A stretch of DNA of 64,000 bases from CAYMZZ01 sp046297935 (GTDB taxonomy: Bacteria; Bacteroidota; Bacteroidia; Chitinophagales; Chitinophagaceae), in assembly GCA_046297935.1 (NCBI GenBank), contig JBKBHA010000002.1:248001-312000 (forward strand). Reading direction: 5' to 3'. This document shows, piece by piece, positions 33,481-41,568 of the stretch. The translations under genes were made by a program, and so were the position numbers. The notes below the pieces were generated by a model that saw nothing but the letters and a program-made list of their open reading frames with translations, searched no databases and was not told where the DNA came from. Numbering within the stretch: the first letter of the stretch is position 1; every line of letters starts with the position of its first letter.

Positions 33481-35172
33481 CTACCGTTCCGGAACAGAAC
33501 TGCTTTCGCCTTTTTCTTCTTCCTCTGTTTGTCCGGATTCGCTTTTGCTGCCTGCTGCAGCAGATGCCTGAATCGTTTTCTCCAAAATTTCAATATACTG
33601 CGGAGCAGTTGTATTGTCGGGATCCAACTCCACTACTTTCTTGAAATACTCCACAGCAGCGGGATAATCCTTTTGTGTATTGGTTGCGTAACTGGCGAGA
33701 TACATATTTGCTTCTACCAGCCATTTTTTGTCGGAGGTAGACAATGAATCTGGTGTTTTATTCAACATGCCCGCCAGTTGTTGGTAGTGTGGCACTGCCA
33801 AACCCGCTTCCATACTGGTATCAATGGCGGCATTGGCTCTGGCTCTCCAGTAATAGCCATAACCCTGCTCAGGATATTTGCTGGCATACATTGCAAATAC
33901 ACTGTCGGCCTGTACAAAATCTTCAGCTTTGTAGGCGGCCAGGCCCCAATTAAATAGAGTAACATTGCTGGCATCGGGATCTGCCAGATAATAACGTCCG
34001 AGCCATTTAGCTTCGGTGGCAGGATTCCCGCTTTGCTTGCCCAGGGCAGCCAGTTGCCTGAAATAATTCAGTCGCTGCTCCTTCACCTCCGTCTTTTCCA
34101 CAGCCAGCGCGTAATAGTGAATGGCAGAGTCCAATTGCCCGAAGGAAGAGCTATACAATTGCCCCATAGTCTCAAAATCCTTTGCTATCAGATTGGAGTC
34201 TACCTCACGTTGAAAATATTGTTTCATGAATGCGATCGCCTTCGCCGTGTCGTTCAGTTCCTGGAGACTGTAGGCCATCAGTTTGTACAATCGTGCTTTT
34301 GCTTTTCCGGCTTCTTTGTCAATAATCTGTTTTGCTGCTAGCACGGCCGAGTCATAATTCTTATTCAGGTACAGCAGGTCAGTATATTCGTATTCCTGTT
34401 GTATATCGGGATCGGCTTGCTGCCGATAAGCCAGAAAATATTCTCTTGCCTTTTCGGGAGACTGGTAAAGGTGATGCTCGTACATTTCGTATAGAGCCGG
34501 CGCAAAACCAGGTTCTGCTTTGATCGCCCTGGTGAAATAGTCGGTATACACATCAGCATTCTTTTGTGTTTGAAAAATGCGTCCCAGTTCATAATAAGCC
34601 GCTGCAAAATCCCCATCTCGGTCAAGCGCTTCCTGAAAAGCCTGATAGGCTTCTGTCCCTTTATGAAGTTTCCGATATGCTTTTCCTTCGAGGTAATAGA
34701 TTTCAGCGTCTTTTTTGGCGCGGCGGGCGGCATTTTCCAACAGTGGTAATGCGGCACTGGCATCTACGTTATCGAGTTCAACATGCCAGCGGGCAATCGA
34801 TTTCAGTACCTCGGCATTCTTGGATTTTGTGTTGTCAATGCTGTATTGAAACAACACATCTGCTTCTGCATTTCTGTTCAGGGCCAGAAGGGCACCAGCT
34901 TTTGCGATACGAAACAAGTGGCTTTCCTGTGTTTTTTCCGGAGCCTTGTTCAATTCTTCCAGTGCTTTTTCCGGGTTCGATTGGGCGATCATTGCTCTGG
35001 TGAGTCCCAACCAGGCTTCTTCATTTTCTGCATTTTGCTTTAATTGTTGTTGAAAGTACTGCCTGGCTCCTTCGTACTGTTGCATCAACAAGAGTTCCTG
35101 TCCATTATATCTCTCCTGAGCATTTGCAAACAGGAAGCTGAGAGCCAGGGTCAATGTTAGCATTCGTCTCAT
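33481..35172 (-). CDS. Secreted tetratricopeptide-repeat protein
   Basis: A 563-residue protein with a signal peptide ending near FANAQ (residue 19). Many TPR-like helical pairs run from about 25 to 535, for example LLMQQYEGARQYFQQQLKQN, YQAFQEALDRDGDFAAAYYE, YDSAVLAAKQIIDKEAGKAK, and KDYPAAVEYFKKVVELDPDN. The C-terminal ~30 residues are acidic and serine-rich (SKSESGQTEEEEKGESSS) and may be disordered. It is likely a periplasmic scaffold, but no partner is evident. The gene is followed by an octamer repeat tract and terminator. It lies 55 bp downstream of a universal stress protein gene on the same strand. Confidence 0.88.
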   Translation of the reverse strand: MRRMLTLTLALSFLFANAQERYNGQELLLMQQYEGARQYFQQQLKQNAENEEAWLGLTRAMIAQSNPEKALEELNKAPEKTQESHLFRIAKAGALLALNRNAEADVLFQYSIDNTKSKNAEVLKSIARWHVELDNVDASAALPLLENAARRAKKDAEIYYLEGKAYRKLHKGTEAYQAFQEALDRDGDFAAAYYELGRIFQTQKNADVYTDYFTRAIKAEPGFAPALYEMYEHHLYQSPEKAREYFLAYRQQADPDIQQEYEYTDLLYLNKNYDSAVLAAKQIIDKEAGKAKARLYKLMAYSLQELNDTAKAIAFMKQYFQREVDSNLIAKDFETMGQLYSSSFGQLDSAIHYYALAVEKTEVKEQRLNYFRQLAALGKQSGNPATEAKWLGRYYLADPDASNVTLFNWGLAAYKAEDFVQADSVFAMYASKYPEQGYGYYWRARANAAIDTSMEAGLAVPHYQQLAGMLNKTPDSLSTSDKKWLVEANMYLASYATNTQKDYPAAVEYFKKVVELDPDNTTAPQYIEILEKTIQASAAAGSKSESGQTEEEEKGESSSVPER

Positions 35173-35227
35173 ATATTTCTCGGTGTTAGAGGGTTTAAAA
35201 AATTTAATTAAATATTTTGTGCAAAGA

Positions 35228-36082
35228 TTATCCTACAGCCAATACACTGGTTTTGGAGTTTGCCGGCAGCATATCGGAAATATGCCGGTTGCCCCAGATA
35301 CTGATACGGGTTTCCAGTTCAGGATGTACGATGAGAACATCGGCACCTACTTTCTGGCAATAGCGCAAAAGAACTCTTGCCTTATTATTTCCCTGTAGCA
35401 CTTCGTAATCCACGGGAATGGTTTGAAAACTTCTTAATCGTCGTATGGCTTCGAACAAGGATTGCCGGGCCTGCGAAATATTCTTTTCGTCTTCTTCAAA
35501 TGTTACGAGTCTTACCTGCACCTTATATTTTTTTCGAAGCGCTTCCAGTGCTTCCAGTTTACGCTGGGGTGAGCGACCCGCTATGGGCAGTACCACTGTC
35601 TTTATTTCCTGATCCAGCGAACCTGGTTTTACTGTGAACACGGGCTGACCGGTTTGTGATGCCACCCGGCTCGGCACTACCGTGTTTCGAAACGGAAAAA
35701 TGCTATGATGCGATTTCTTACCGATAATAATCAGGTCTGTTTTGAGGCGACTCGCTTTTCTTACGATCGCTTCTTCAACTGGATCACCAAAACTCGCGCT
35801 GATATAGATGGGTATGTCGCCGTGAGTCGCTTTAACCCGATCCCTCACCTGCTCCAATCTTTCCATCAGCAGCTGGCGATCTTCATTCATTTGTCGCCTG
35901 GAATAACCGGCTATATATCGTTGAAGCAATTTCAAAAAACCGGGTACGGCCATACGTTGAACGTGAAAAAGATGCAGCGCCTTAAGTTCTCCCTGGCTCA
36001 TTTCAAATGCCTTTGCCAGCGCAAGATCTGTATTAATGGTAAAGTCAACTGGCACCAGTATATTGTGAAAACGAGCCTTCAT
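35228..36082 (-). CDS. Universal stress protein, two tandem Usp-like domains
   Basis: A 284-residue cytoplasmic protein. The first domain (about 1-150) is a good UspA match: ILVPVDFTINTDLALAKAFE near 8-27 and DLIIIGKKSHHSIFPFRNT near 113-131, the latter similar to but weaker than the GxxGxxxS ATP loop. The second domain (about 160-284) is degenerate (TVVLPIAGRSPQRKLEALEA, then GADVLIVHPE). Such tandem proteins are common in Bacteroidota stress responses. It is divergent from a response-regulator gene 126 bp away. Confidence 0.87.
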   Translation of the reverse strand: MKARFHNILVPVDFTINTDLALAKAFEMSQGELKALHLFHVQRMAVPGFLKLLQRYIAGYSRRQMNEDRQLLMERLEQVRDRVKATHGDIPIYISASFGDPVEEAIVRKASRLKTDLIIIGKKSHHSIFPFRNTVVPSRVASQTGQPVFTVKPGSLDQEIKTVVLPIAGRSPQRKLEALEALRKKYKVQVRLVTFEEDEKNISQARQSLFEAIRRLRSFQTIPVDYEVLQGNNKARVLLRYCQKVGADVLIVHPELETRISIWGNRHISDMLPANSKTSVLAVG

Positions 36083-36152
36083 GATGCTAAAGATGCCGGC
36101 TGTTGCTTAGGGCCTGATTAACTGTGAATTAAAAATGAATTAGAATTGAGCG

Positions 36153-36185
36153 TTTGAACTGTTCTTTTCAAATTCAGTAACTTGC
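36153..36185 (+). promoter_or_regulatory. Predicted promoter of the response-regulator operon
   Basis: TTTG at 36153-36156 is followed 21 bp later by TAACTTGC at 36178-36185, close to the Bacteroidota TTTG–N19-21–TAnnTTTG pattern. The ATG is at 36209. Confidence 0.55.
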
Positions 36186-36208
36186 GAGCTTACCTTGAAC
36201 AACAGCTT

Positions 36209-36898
36209 ATGACCGGCATTCGCATACTTTTAGTGGAAGATGAAGCACGTATTGCCGATACGTTGCGTTTTGGACTGGAGGAGAACGGTTACGAAGTGGC
36301 AGTTGCCTACGATGGTCAGATTGGGTGGCGCATGTTTCAGAATGGCGGCTTTCAGCTGGCAGTGCTCGATATCAACCTGCCTGGCCTGAATGGTTATGAG
36401 CTTTGTAAAATGATTCGTGCTGCAAATGAACAGGTCCCCATTATTTTGCTGACGGCACTTAGCACCCTTGACGATAAGATAGAAGGTTATGATGCTGGCG
36501 CGGATGATTATATTATAAAGCCATTTGAATTCAGAGAGTTGCTGATGAAAATCAGGGTCTTGCTTCGGCGTACATCCGACACCCAGATTCCAACCGGCAA
36601 TTTGCTGCGGGCCGGAGACTTGTTGATGAATCTTGATACCAAGGAGGTAAAGCGCGGAGAAAAACTGATTTCACTCACCGCTAAGGAATTTCAACTGCTC
36701 GAATACCTGCTTCGCAATAAAAACCGGGTAGTATCCAGAGCCGATATTGCCATCAATGTATGGGACGTTGATTTCGACACCAACACGAACATTATCGACG
36801 TGTACATCAACTATGTACGTAATAAAGTAGATAAGCCCTTTGACGATAAACTAATTCACACACAGGTGGGTATGGGTTATATATTAAAAGAAATATGA
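36209..36898 (+). CDS. OmpR-family response regulator
   Basis: The start used is ATG at 36209 (MTGIRILLVEDEARIADTLR), giving 229 residues. The receiver domain has acidic residues in LVEDE, the phospho-acceptor Asp54 in LAVLDINLPG, Thr in LLTALST, and Lys in YIIKPFEFREL. The winged-helix DNA-binding domain lies at about 130-229 (SLTAKEFQLLEYLLRNKNRV, then NIIDVYINYVRNKVDK and VGMGYILKEI). The cognate histidine kinase gene starts 4 bp downstream. The targets are unknown; the MscS gene after the kinase may be one. Confidence 0.95.
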   Translation: MTGIRILLVEDEARIADTLRFGLEENGYEVAVAYDGQIGWRMFQNGGFQLAVLDINLPGLNGYELCKMIRAANEQVPIILLTALSTLDDKIEGYDAGADDYIIKPFEFRELLMKIRVLLRRTSDTQIPTGNLLRAGDLLMNLDTKEVKRGEKLISLTAKEFQLLEYLLRNKNRVVSRADIAINVWDVDFDTNTNIIDVYINYVRNKVDKPFDDKLIHTQVGMGYILKEI

Positions 36899-36902
36899 CT
36901 CA

Positions 36903-38285
36903 ATGCCCATCCGCCTGCGTATAACATTGCTGTTTACCCTTGCGGTATTTCTCATATTGGGCGCGGTCTGTGCATCAATCTATTATTTTTCTGAAACCAA
37001 CAGGCTGAACAGTTTTCGGAAGCGTCTCAGCAACCGTGCTATAACGATGGACAGACTGATGCGACAGGATGAGATTTTTGACCGAGACCTGTTGCGCCGC
37101 ATCGATTCTTCCACTGCACTTAGCTTGAAAGACAAACTGGTTCAGGTATACGACCAGACAGGTCGACGGATATATAGTTTTTTTGATCAGCAAAGCGACA
37201 GTGTTCGAACTACTCCAGAGCTGTTGCAATCGATCCAACAAAATGGCACGCTTTATTTCAATGAAGCCGGACGTGAAATGGTGGGCTATTTTGACAGCGG
37301 CAAACGGGGCGGACGAATCGTGATTTGTGGAGCCCGGGATGAAGATGGCCAAAGCATACTTGAACAACTCAGACTGATTTTATGGATCAGTTTCGTCGGT
37401 GGCGTACTTATTTCATTCATCGGTGGATGGCTGTTCAGCCGCCGGCTGCTCAGGCCAGTTAGGAAGATTACCGACGACGTTACAGATATTTCGGCCTACA
37501 ATCTGGACCGCCGGATCGATATTGGTAAAAGCCGGGATGAGTGGTATGAATTGGCGATGACACTAAACGCATTGCTCGATCGACTGAAGCAGAGCTTTGA
37601 ACTGCAGCGGCGGTTTATTTCGAACGCGTCTCACGAATTGTCAACGCCGCTCACGCTTATTTCAAGCCAACTGGAAGTTTCCTTACAAAGGCACCGGAGC
37701 GATGAAGAATATCGTCGGGTGATGGAATCCGTTTTGCAGGATGTACATTATATGAATAACCTGGTGCAAACGCTGCTCAAGTTTGCCACAGCATCAGGTG
37801 ATGCGGGCGGTCTTCAGATCGATCTGGTACGTATAGACGAGGTGCTGATGCGCTTGCCCGCCGATGTGCAAAAAGCTGACAAAAACTACAGCGTTAGCCT
37901 TCAGTTCGGTGAGCTGCCCGAAGAAGACGACAACCTACTCGTATTTGGAAACGAGGATCTGTTGTTTACCGCCATCAAAAACATAGTGGTGAATGGTTGC
38001 AAGTATTCGGATGATCACCACGCACAGGTTCGACTGGCCGTTGGTAGGCAGTGGATTACTGTAGAGGTAGAAGACAATGGGAAAGGAATGGATGAAGCGG
38101 AACTGGACAACATTTTTCAACCTTTTTATCGAATCAACGATGGACAAACCGTTAAAGGCTTTGGCCTGGGTTTGTCACTGGCGCATAGAATTATAAAACT
38201 GCATAAAGGTCAGATAACGGTGAAATCGTCACCCGGCGAAGGCACCCGTTTTCTGGTTCAGCTTCCGGTGGCGCGTGGCTCGTGA
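36903..38285 (+). CDS. HAMP-containing sensor histidine kinase
   Basis: A 460-residue inner-membrane kinase. TM1 is at about 8-29, followed by a periplasmic sensor of about 125 residues, TM2 at about 157-178, and HAMP at about 178-232 (SRRLLRPVRKITDDVTDISA). The dimerisation domain has His244 in SNASHELSTPL, and the ATPase domain carries the N-box AIKNIVVNGCKYS, EDNGKGM, FQPFYRIN and GFGLGLSLAHRI. It phosphorylates the response regulator encoded 4 bp upstream. No known ligand motif was seen in the sensor region. Confidence 0.95.
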   Translation: MPIRLRITLLFTLAVFLILGAVCASIYYFSETNRLNSFRKRLSNRAITMDRLMRQDEIFDRDLLRRIDSSTALSLKDKLVQVYDQTGRRIYSFFDQQSDSVRTTPELLQSIQQNGTLYFNEAGREMVGYFDSGKRGGRIVICGARDEDGQSILEQLRLILWISFVGGVLISFIGGWLFSRRLLRPVRKITDDVTDISAYNLDRRIDIGKSRDEWYELAMTLNALLDRLKQSFELQRRFISNASHELSTPLTLISSQLEVSLQRHRSDEEYRRVMESVLQDVHYMNNLVQTLLKFATASGDAGGLQIDLVRIDEVLMRLPADVQKADKNYSVSLQFGELPEEDDNLLVFGNEDLLFTAIKNIVVNGCKYSDDHHAQVRLAVGRQWITVEVEDNGKGMDEAELDNIFQPFYRINDGQTVKGFGLGLSLAHRIIKLHKGQITVKSSPGEGTRFLVQLPVARGS

Positions 38286-38396
38286 AATGAGCTAACTAAT
38301 AGCTTTTTAATTTTCAGCTAATGCCAGCATAACCTGTTGGTAAGAAATTTGCACCTCCAGATATGGAATAGCTTCATCGAATAAACAGTAATTACT

Positions 38397-39479
38397 ATGG
38401 AACAGATTTGGGACTACGTTTTTTGGGGAAATACCGTTCGTGACTGGACAATCGCTGCTGGCATTATTCTACTCTCAATGCTGGCGCTTCGCATTTTACG
38501 CACCATCGTATTGAAGCGTCTGAACAACTGGGCCCAAAAAACCAGTAATACGTTCGATGATTTTGTGATCCGCGTCTTCAAGAGGTCGGTGATGCCCATG
38601 CTTTACATTGCTGCCATTTTTGCCGGACTTCAATACCTCGTTATTCCGGCCAAGATCTCCAGGATCATGCATGTGGCGCTCATGGTAGTTATTGTGTTTT
38701 TTGTAATACGGATTATCACCGATATCATCAGTTACGCTTTTGACCGTTTTACCGGCGGCGAGAATGAGGCACAGGCCAGGCAGGCACGCGGGATACTGTT
38801 GATCGTGAAAGTAATTCTGTGGCTGATAGGCATTGTTTTTCTGGTAGATAATCTGGGATATGACATCACCACGATTGTGGCAGGACTGGGTATTGGCGGT
38901 ATTGCCATTGCCCTGGCAGCACAAACTATTCTGGGTGATTTGTTCAGCTACCTGGTGATCTTTTTTGACAAACCATTTCAGACGGGCGATTTTATCTCCA
39001 TTGGCAGCCAGTCGGGCGTAGTGGACTATGTTGGTATCAAAACCACCCGGATCCGGACACTCAGCGGTGAGCAGTTGGTGGTATCTAACACGGATCTGAC
39101 CAATAGCCGTGTGCAGAATTTCAAAAAAATGGAAAGGCGGAGGGTAGTTTTTTCGATCGGAGTGTTGTACGAAACAGGAAGTGATAAACTGAAGCGCATT
39201 CCCGATATGATTCGCAATATCATTGAGCCAATGGAGGAAGTGACTTTTGACAGAGCACATTTCATGGCTTTCGGCGATTTCAGCCTCAATTTTGAAATAG
39301 TGTACTATGTTGAATCGGCCGACTATGTGTTGTATATGGACCGACACCAGCAGATTTGCCTGGAGATATATGAGCAATTTGAAGCCGCAGGTATCGAGTT
39401 TGCCTATCCAACTCAAAAGCTTTTTGTGGTTGGCAACGATCGGCAGGAGAATGATATCGAAAAGCAAGATAAATCATAA
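38397..39479 (+). CDS. MscS-family mechanosensitive ion channel
   Basis: A 360-residue inner-membrane protein with four N-terminal hydrophobic segments (about 18-38, 62-85, 90-112, 138-160) and the pore helix. TTIVAGLGIGGIAIALAAQTILGDLFSYLVIFFDKPFQTGDFI near 160-203 matches the MscS glycine/alanine-rich TM3 and the start of the beta domain. IRTLSGEQLVVSNTDLTNSRVQNF near 223-246 is conserved. It opens under membrane tension after hypo-osmotic shock. It lies 111 bp after the two-component genes. A weak hairpin TAATTGA/TCAATTA (39481-39497) may terminate it. Confidence 0.95.
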   Translation: MEQIWDYVFWGNTVRDWTIAAGIILLSMLALRILRTIVLKRLNNWAQKTSNTFDDFVIRVFKRSVMPMLYIAAIFAGLQYLVIPAKISRIMHVALMVVIVFFVIRIITDIISYAFDRFTGGENEAQARQARGILLIVKVILWLIGIVFLVDNLGYDITTIVAGLGIGGIAIALAAQTILGDLFSYLVIFFDKPFQTGDFISIGSQSGVVDYVGIKTTRIRTLSGEQLVVSNTDLTNSRVQNFKKMERRRVVFSIGVLYETGSDKLKRIPDMIRNIIEPMEEVTFDRAHFMAFGDFSLNFEIVYYVESADYVLYMDRHQQICLEIYEQFEAAGIEFAYPTQKLFVVGNDRQENDIEKQDKS

Positions 39480-39543
39480 TTAATTGAAAATCAATTATAA
39501 AAATCTTTTTACCAAAATTTTTTATCACGGTCGGTACTTTTCT

Positions 39544-39551
39544 TAATTTTG
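39544..39551 (+). promoter_or_regulatory. Predicted -7 box with ~130-nt leader
   Basis: TAATTTTG matches TAnnTTTG. It would start a transcript about 135 nt before the small acidic protein's ATG at 39693; the leader holds no obvious open frame. Confidence 0.45.
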
Positions 39552-39682
39552 GTTTTTCCCACACTAACCCGGGATTACCAATCCAACTGCAGGAGACCAG
39601 CCCCATTAAGTTCTAGGATTACTAGCCCATTTCCAATCGGAATACTGGTTGAGGAAGATGTTTGAACTAATCATGTAAAAGC

Positions 39683-39688
39683 AGGAGG
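39683..39688 (+). promoter_or_regulatory. Strong Shine-Dalgarno sequence (unusual for Bacteroidota)
   Basis: AGGAGG (within GCAGGAGGAG) lies 4 bp before the ATG at 39693. Most starts in this window have no such sequence. Confidence 0.75.
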
Positions 39689-39692
39689 AGTT

Positions 39693-39959
39693 ATGTACAC
39701 GTACGATTTACTGGAAACAGGCTGTTATTATCTTGTGCGGGAGACTGCCGATTCGCCCATTTCGCTTATCCGGGTGGCTGTGGAAACCGATCATTGTTTG
39801 TTTGTGCAACGATTTGACGACCCTACGGGTACCGAATGGAAACTGAAGGGAGATGGGATCGCCGATATTATTGAGTGCCTGAGCGATGAGGCAGTGAAGG
39901 CATGGGAAGAGCACTACAGCAGCGAAGATGTTTACGAGGAAGAGGATGACGACGAGTAG
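39693..39959 (+). CDS. Small acidic protein of unknown function
   Basis: An 88-residue soluble protein starting MYTYDLLETGCYYLVRETAD and ending in an acidic tail (SSEDVYEEEDDDE). It has no signal peptide or membrane segment. The middle (ISLIRVAVETDHCLFVQRFD, then TEWKLKGDGIADIIECLSDE) looks like a small alpha/beta domain. The gene has a perfect AGGAGG before its start and a long leader. A hairpin terminator lies about 30 bp downstream. It resembles short proteins I recall from Chitinophagaceae, but no function is known to me. The strong start signal suggests tight or ribosome-linked control. Confidence 0.75.
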   Translation: MYTYDLLETGCYYLVRETADSPISLIRVAVETDHCLFVQRFDDPTGTEWKLKGDGIADIIECLSDEAVKAWEEHYSSEDVYEEEDDDE

Positions 39960-39989
39960 AGCGGCAACCTTTCATGGAAATTTGCTGGC

Positions 39990-40037
39990 GGGGTGATGGG
40001 TTTGGCCTATATTTAGCCAAACAATCACCCCTTTTTT
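39990..40037 (+). terminator. Terminator hairpin ending at the aminopeptidase start codon, with a -7 box in its loop
   Basis: GGGGTGAT + GTTTGGC (39990-40006) pair with GCCAAAC + ATCACCCC (40016-40031) around a small internal bulge. TTTTTT (40032-40037) follows and abuts the ATG at 40038. The loop reads CTATATTTA and contains TATATTTA (40008-40015), one base from the -7 consensus; TTTG at 39981-39984 could be its -33 element. Confidence 0.75.
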
Positions 40038-41498
40038 ATGCATAGTTTTAAGTTGAAACTGGTATGCCTTTCTTTGTTGCTGGCAGCCTCGTTTAGCGCT
40101 CTGTTTGCACAGGACGATCTACCAACGGACTATTTGACGAAAGAATTTCATGCAGGTCGGCGCGCTGCGTTGCGTGAAGCAATGCCTGCGAATTCAGTCA
40201 TGATGGTCCTGGCGTTCCCCACGCGTGTATTCTCAAACGATGTGGACTATCTCTATCACCAGAACCCTGACCTTTATTATTTCAGTGGCTATAAGGAACC
40301 GCACTCGCTTTTGCTGGTATTTAAAGACGAGCAGACGGACAGTGCGGGAAATAAGTATGCTGAAATACTGTTTGTACAAAAAAGAAATGCTCAGGCTGAA
40401 CAGTGGACAGGGCGCCGCCTCGGTGTGGAAGGTGCTCAAAATAAGCTGGGCATCCGGATGGCTTTTAATGCCGACAACTTTAAAGATTTTGCCGTCGACT
40501 TTACAAAATTCGACAAGATCATATTCGACCGCTTTCCGGAAGATGTTGCCGATACTCGCGACCGGGCAGATCTTTATGATCTGATTCAACAGTTCAAATC
40601 GAAGATTGGTTTTACCGAAGCTACTGCAAAGGACAGCCGTTATGATATGGCTTCTTTCCGCCGTATCACCGGAGCCCTGCGGGAAGTAAAGACTCCCGAA
40701 GAATTGAGCCTTTTAAGAAAGGCTGTCGAAATCTCCTGCCAGGGGCAAAATGAAGTGATGAAGGTGATTCGTCCGGATATGAGTGAACTTGAAATACAGG
40801 GATTGCACGAATATGTACACAAGAAATATGGCGCTGAGGGTGTTGGCTATGGAAGTATTGTGGGTGCAGGCGAAAATGGCTGTATTCTGCATTATATGGA
40901 AAACAGCAAGACCAAGATTGGCAACAACCTGCTACTGATGGACGTGGGCGCCGAATATCACGGCTACACTGCTGATGTAACCCGTACAGTTCCCGCCAAT
41001 GGAAAGTTTGGCCCTGAAGAACGAATCATTTATCAATTGGTTTATGATGCACAGGAAGCCGCTTTTAAAACACTCCGCGATGGCAGCAAATGGTCTGAAG
41101 CAGAAAATGCCGCGAGAGAAGTGATTGCCGAAGGATTGCTGAAACTGGGAATTATTAAAAACAAGAACGAGAGCCGTAAGTACTATCCTCATGGACTGGG
41201 ACATCATATCGGATTAGATGTACACGATCGAAGCAATTATGGCCCTCTTAAAAAAGACATGGTCATTACCATTGAGCCTGGAATCTATATTCCGGAAGGA
41301 AGTGACTGCGACAAGAAATGGTGGAGTATTGCAGTGCGCATAGAAGACGATGCGTTGATTACGCAAGATGGGTATGAACTCCTCTCCCATTTTGCCCCAC
41401 GTTCTATTGCTGAAATAGAAAAGATGATTGCACAAAAAAGCCAGCTCGATGGCTTTAAGCTGCCACCTCTCAAATCAGCTGAAAAAAGAGGATTCTAA
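40038..41498 (+). CDS. Secreted Xaa-Pro aminopeptidase (AMP_N + M24)
   Basis: A 486-residue metallopeptidase with signal peptide (MHSFKLKLVCLSLLLAASFS, cleavage after ALFAQ). The N-terminal AMP_N domain (about 35-185; FHAGRRAALREAMPANSVMM, YLYHQNPDLYYFSGYKEPHS) precedes the pita-bread M24 domain. Metal ligands are Asp in LLMDVGAEYHGYTADVTRTV (two), His in YPHGLGHHIGLDVHD, Glu in TIEPGIYIPEG, and Glu in AVRIEDD. It removes N-terminal residues before proline, probably in the periplasm. The start directly follows the T-run of a hairpin. It ends at a shared convergent terminator. Confidence 0.93.
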   Translation: MHSFKLKLVCLSLLLAASFSALFAQDDLPTDYLTKEFHAGRRAALREAMPANSVMMVLAFPTRVFSNDVDYLYHQNPDLYYFSGYKEPHSLLLVFKDEQTDSAGNKYAEILFVQKRNAQAEQWTGRRLGVEGAQNKLGIRMAFNADNFKDFAVDFTKFDKIIFDRFPEDVADTRDRADLYDLIQQFKSKIGFTEATAKDSRYDMASFRRITGALREVKTPEELSLLRKAVEISCQGQNEVMKVIRPDMSELEIQGLHEYVHKKYGAEGVGYGSIVGAGENGCILHYMENSKTKIGNNLLLMDVGAEYHGYTADVTRTVPANGKFGPEERIIYQLVYDAQEAAFKTLRDGSKWSEAENAAREVIAEGLLKLGIIKNKNESRKYYPHGLGHHIGLDVHDRSNYGPLKKDMVITIEPGIYIPEGSDCDKKWWSIAVRIEDDALITQDGYELLSHFAPRSIAEIEKMIAQKSQLDGFKLPPLKSAEKRGF

Positions 41499-41516
41499 TT
41501 CAGGGAATCAAATAAT

Positions 41517-41552
41517 AAAGAAAGCCGGCAGTAATTCCTGCCGGCTTTCTTT
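41517..41552. terminator. Bidirectional intrinsic terminator
   Basis: AAAGAAAGCCGGCAG pairs perfectly with CTGCCGGCTTTCTTT around TAATTC. It lies between the aminopeptidase gene (+) and the lipoprotein gene (-). Confidence 0.92.
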
Positions 41553-41568
41553 TATACGGATAAAATGG

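Noticed and set aside
38496..39467. A 323-codon open frame antisense to the MscS gene
   Set aside because: The + strand encodes a full, well-conserved MscS channel. The antisense frame has no recognisable motif and is a by-product of codon bias.
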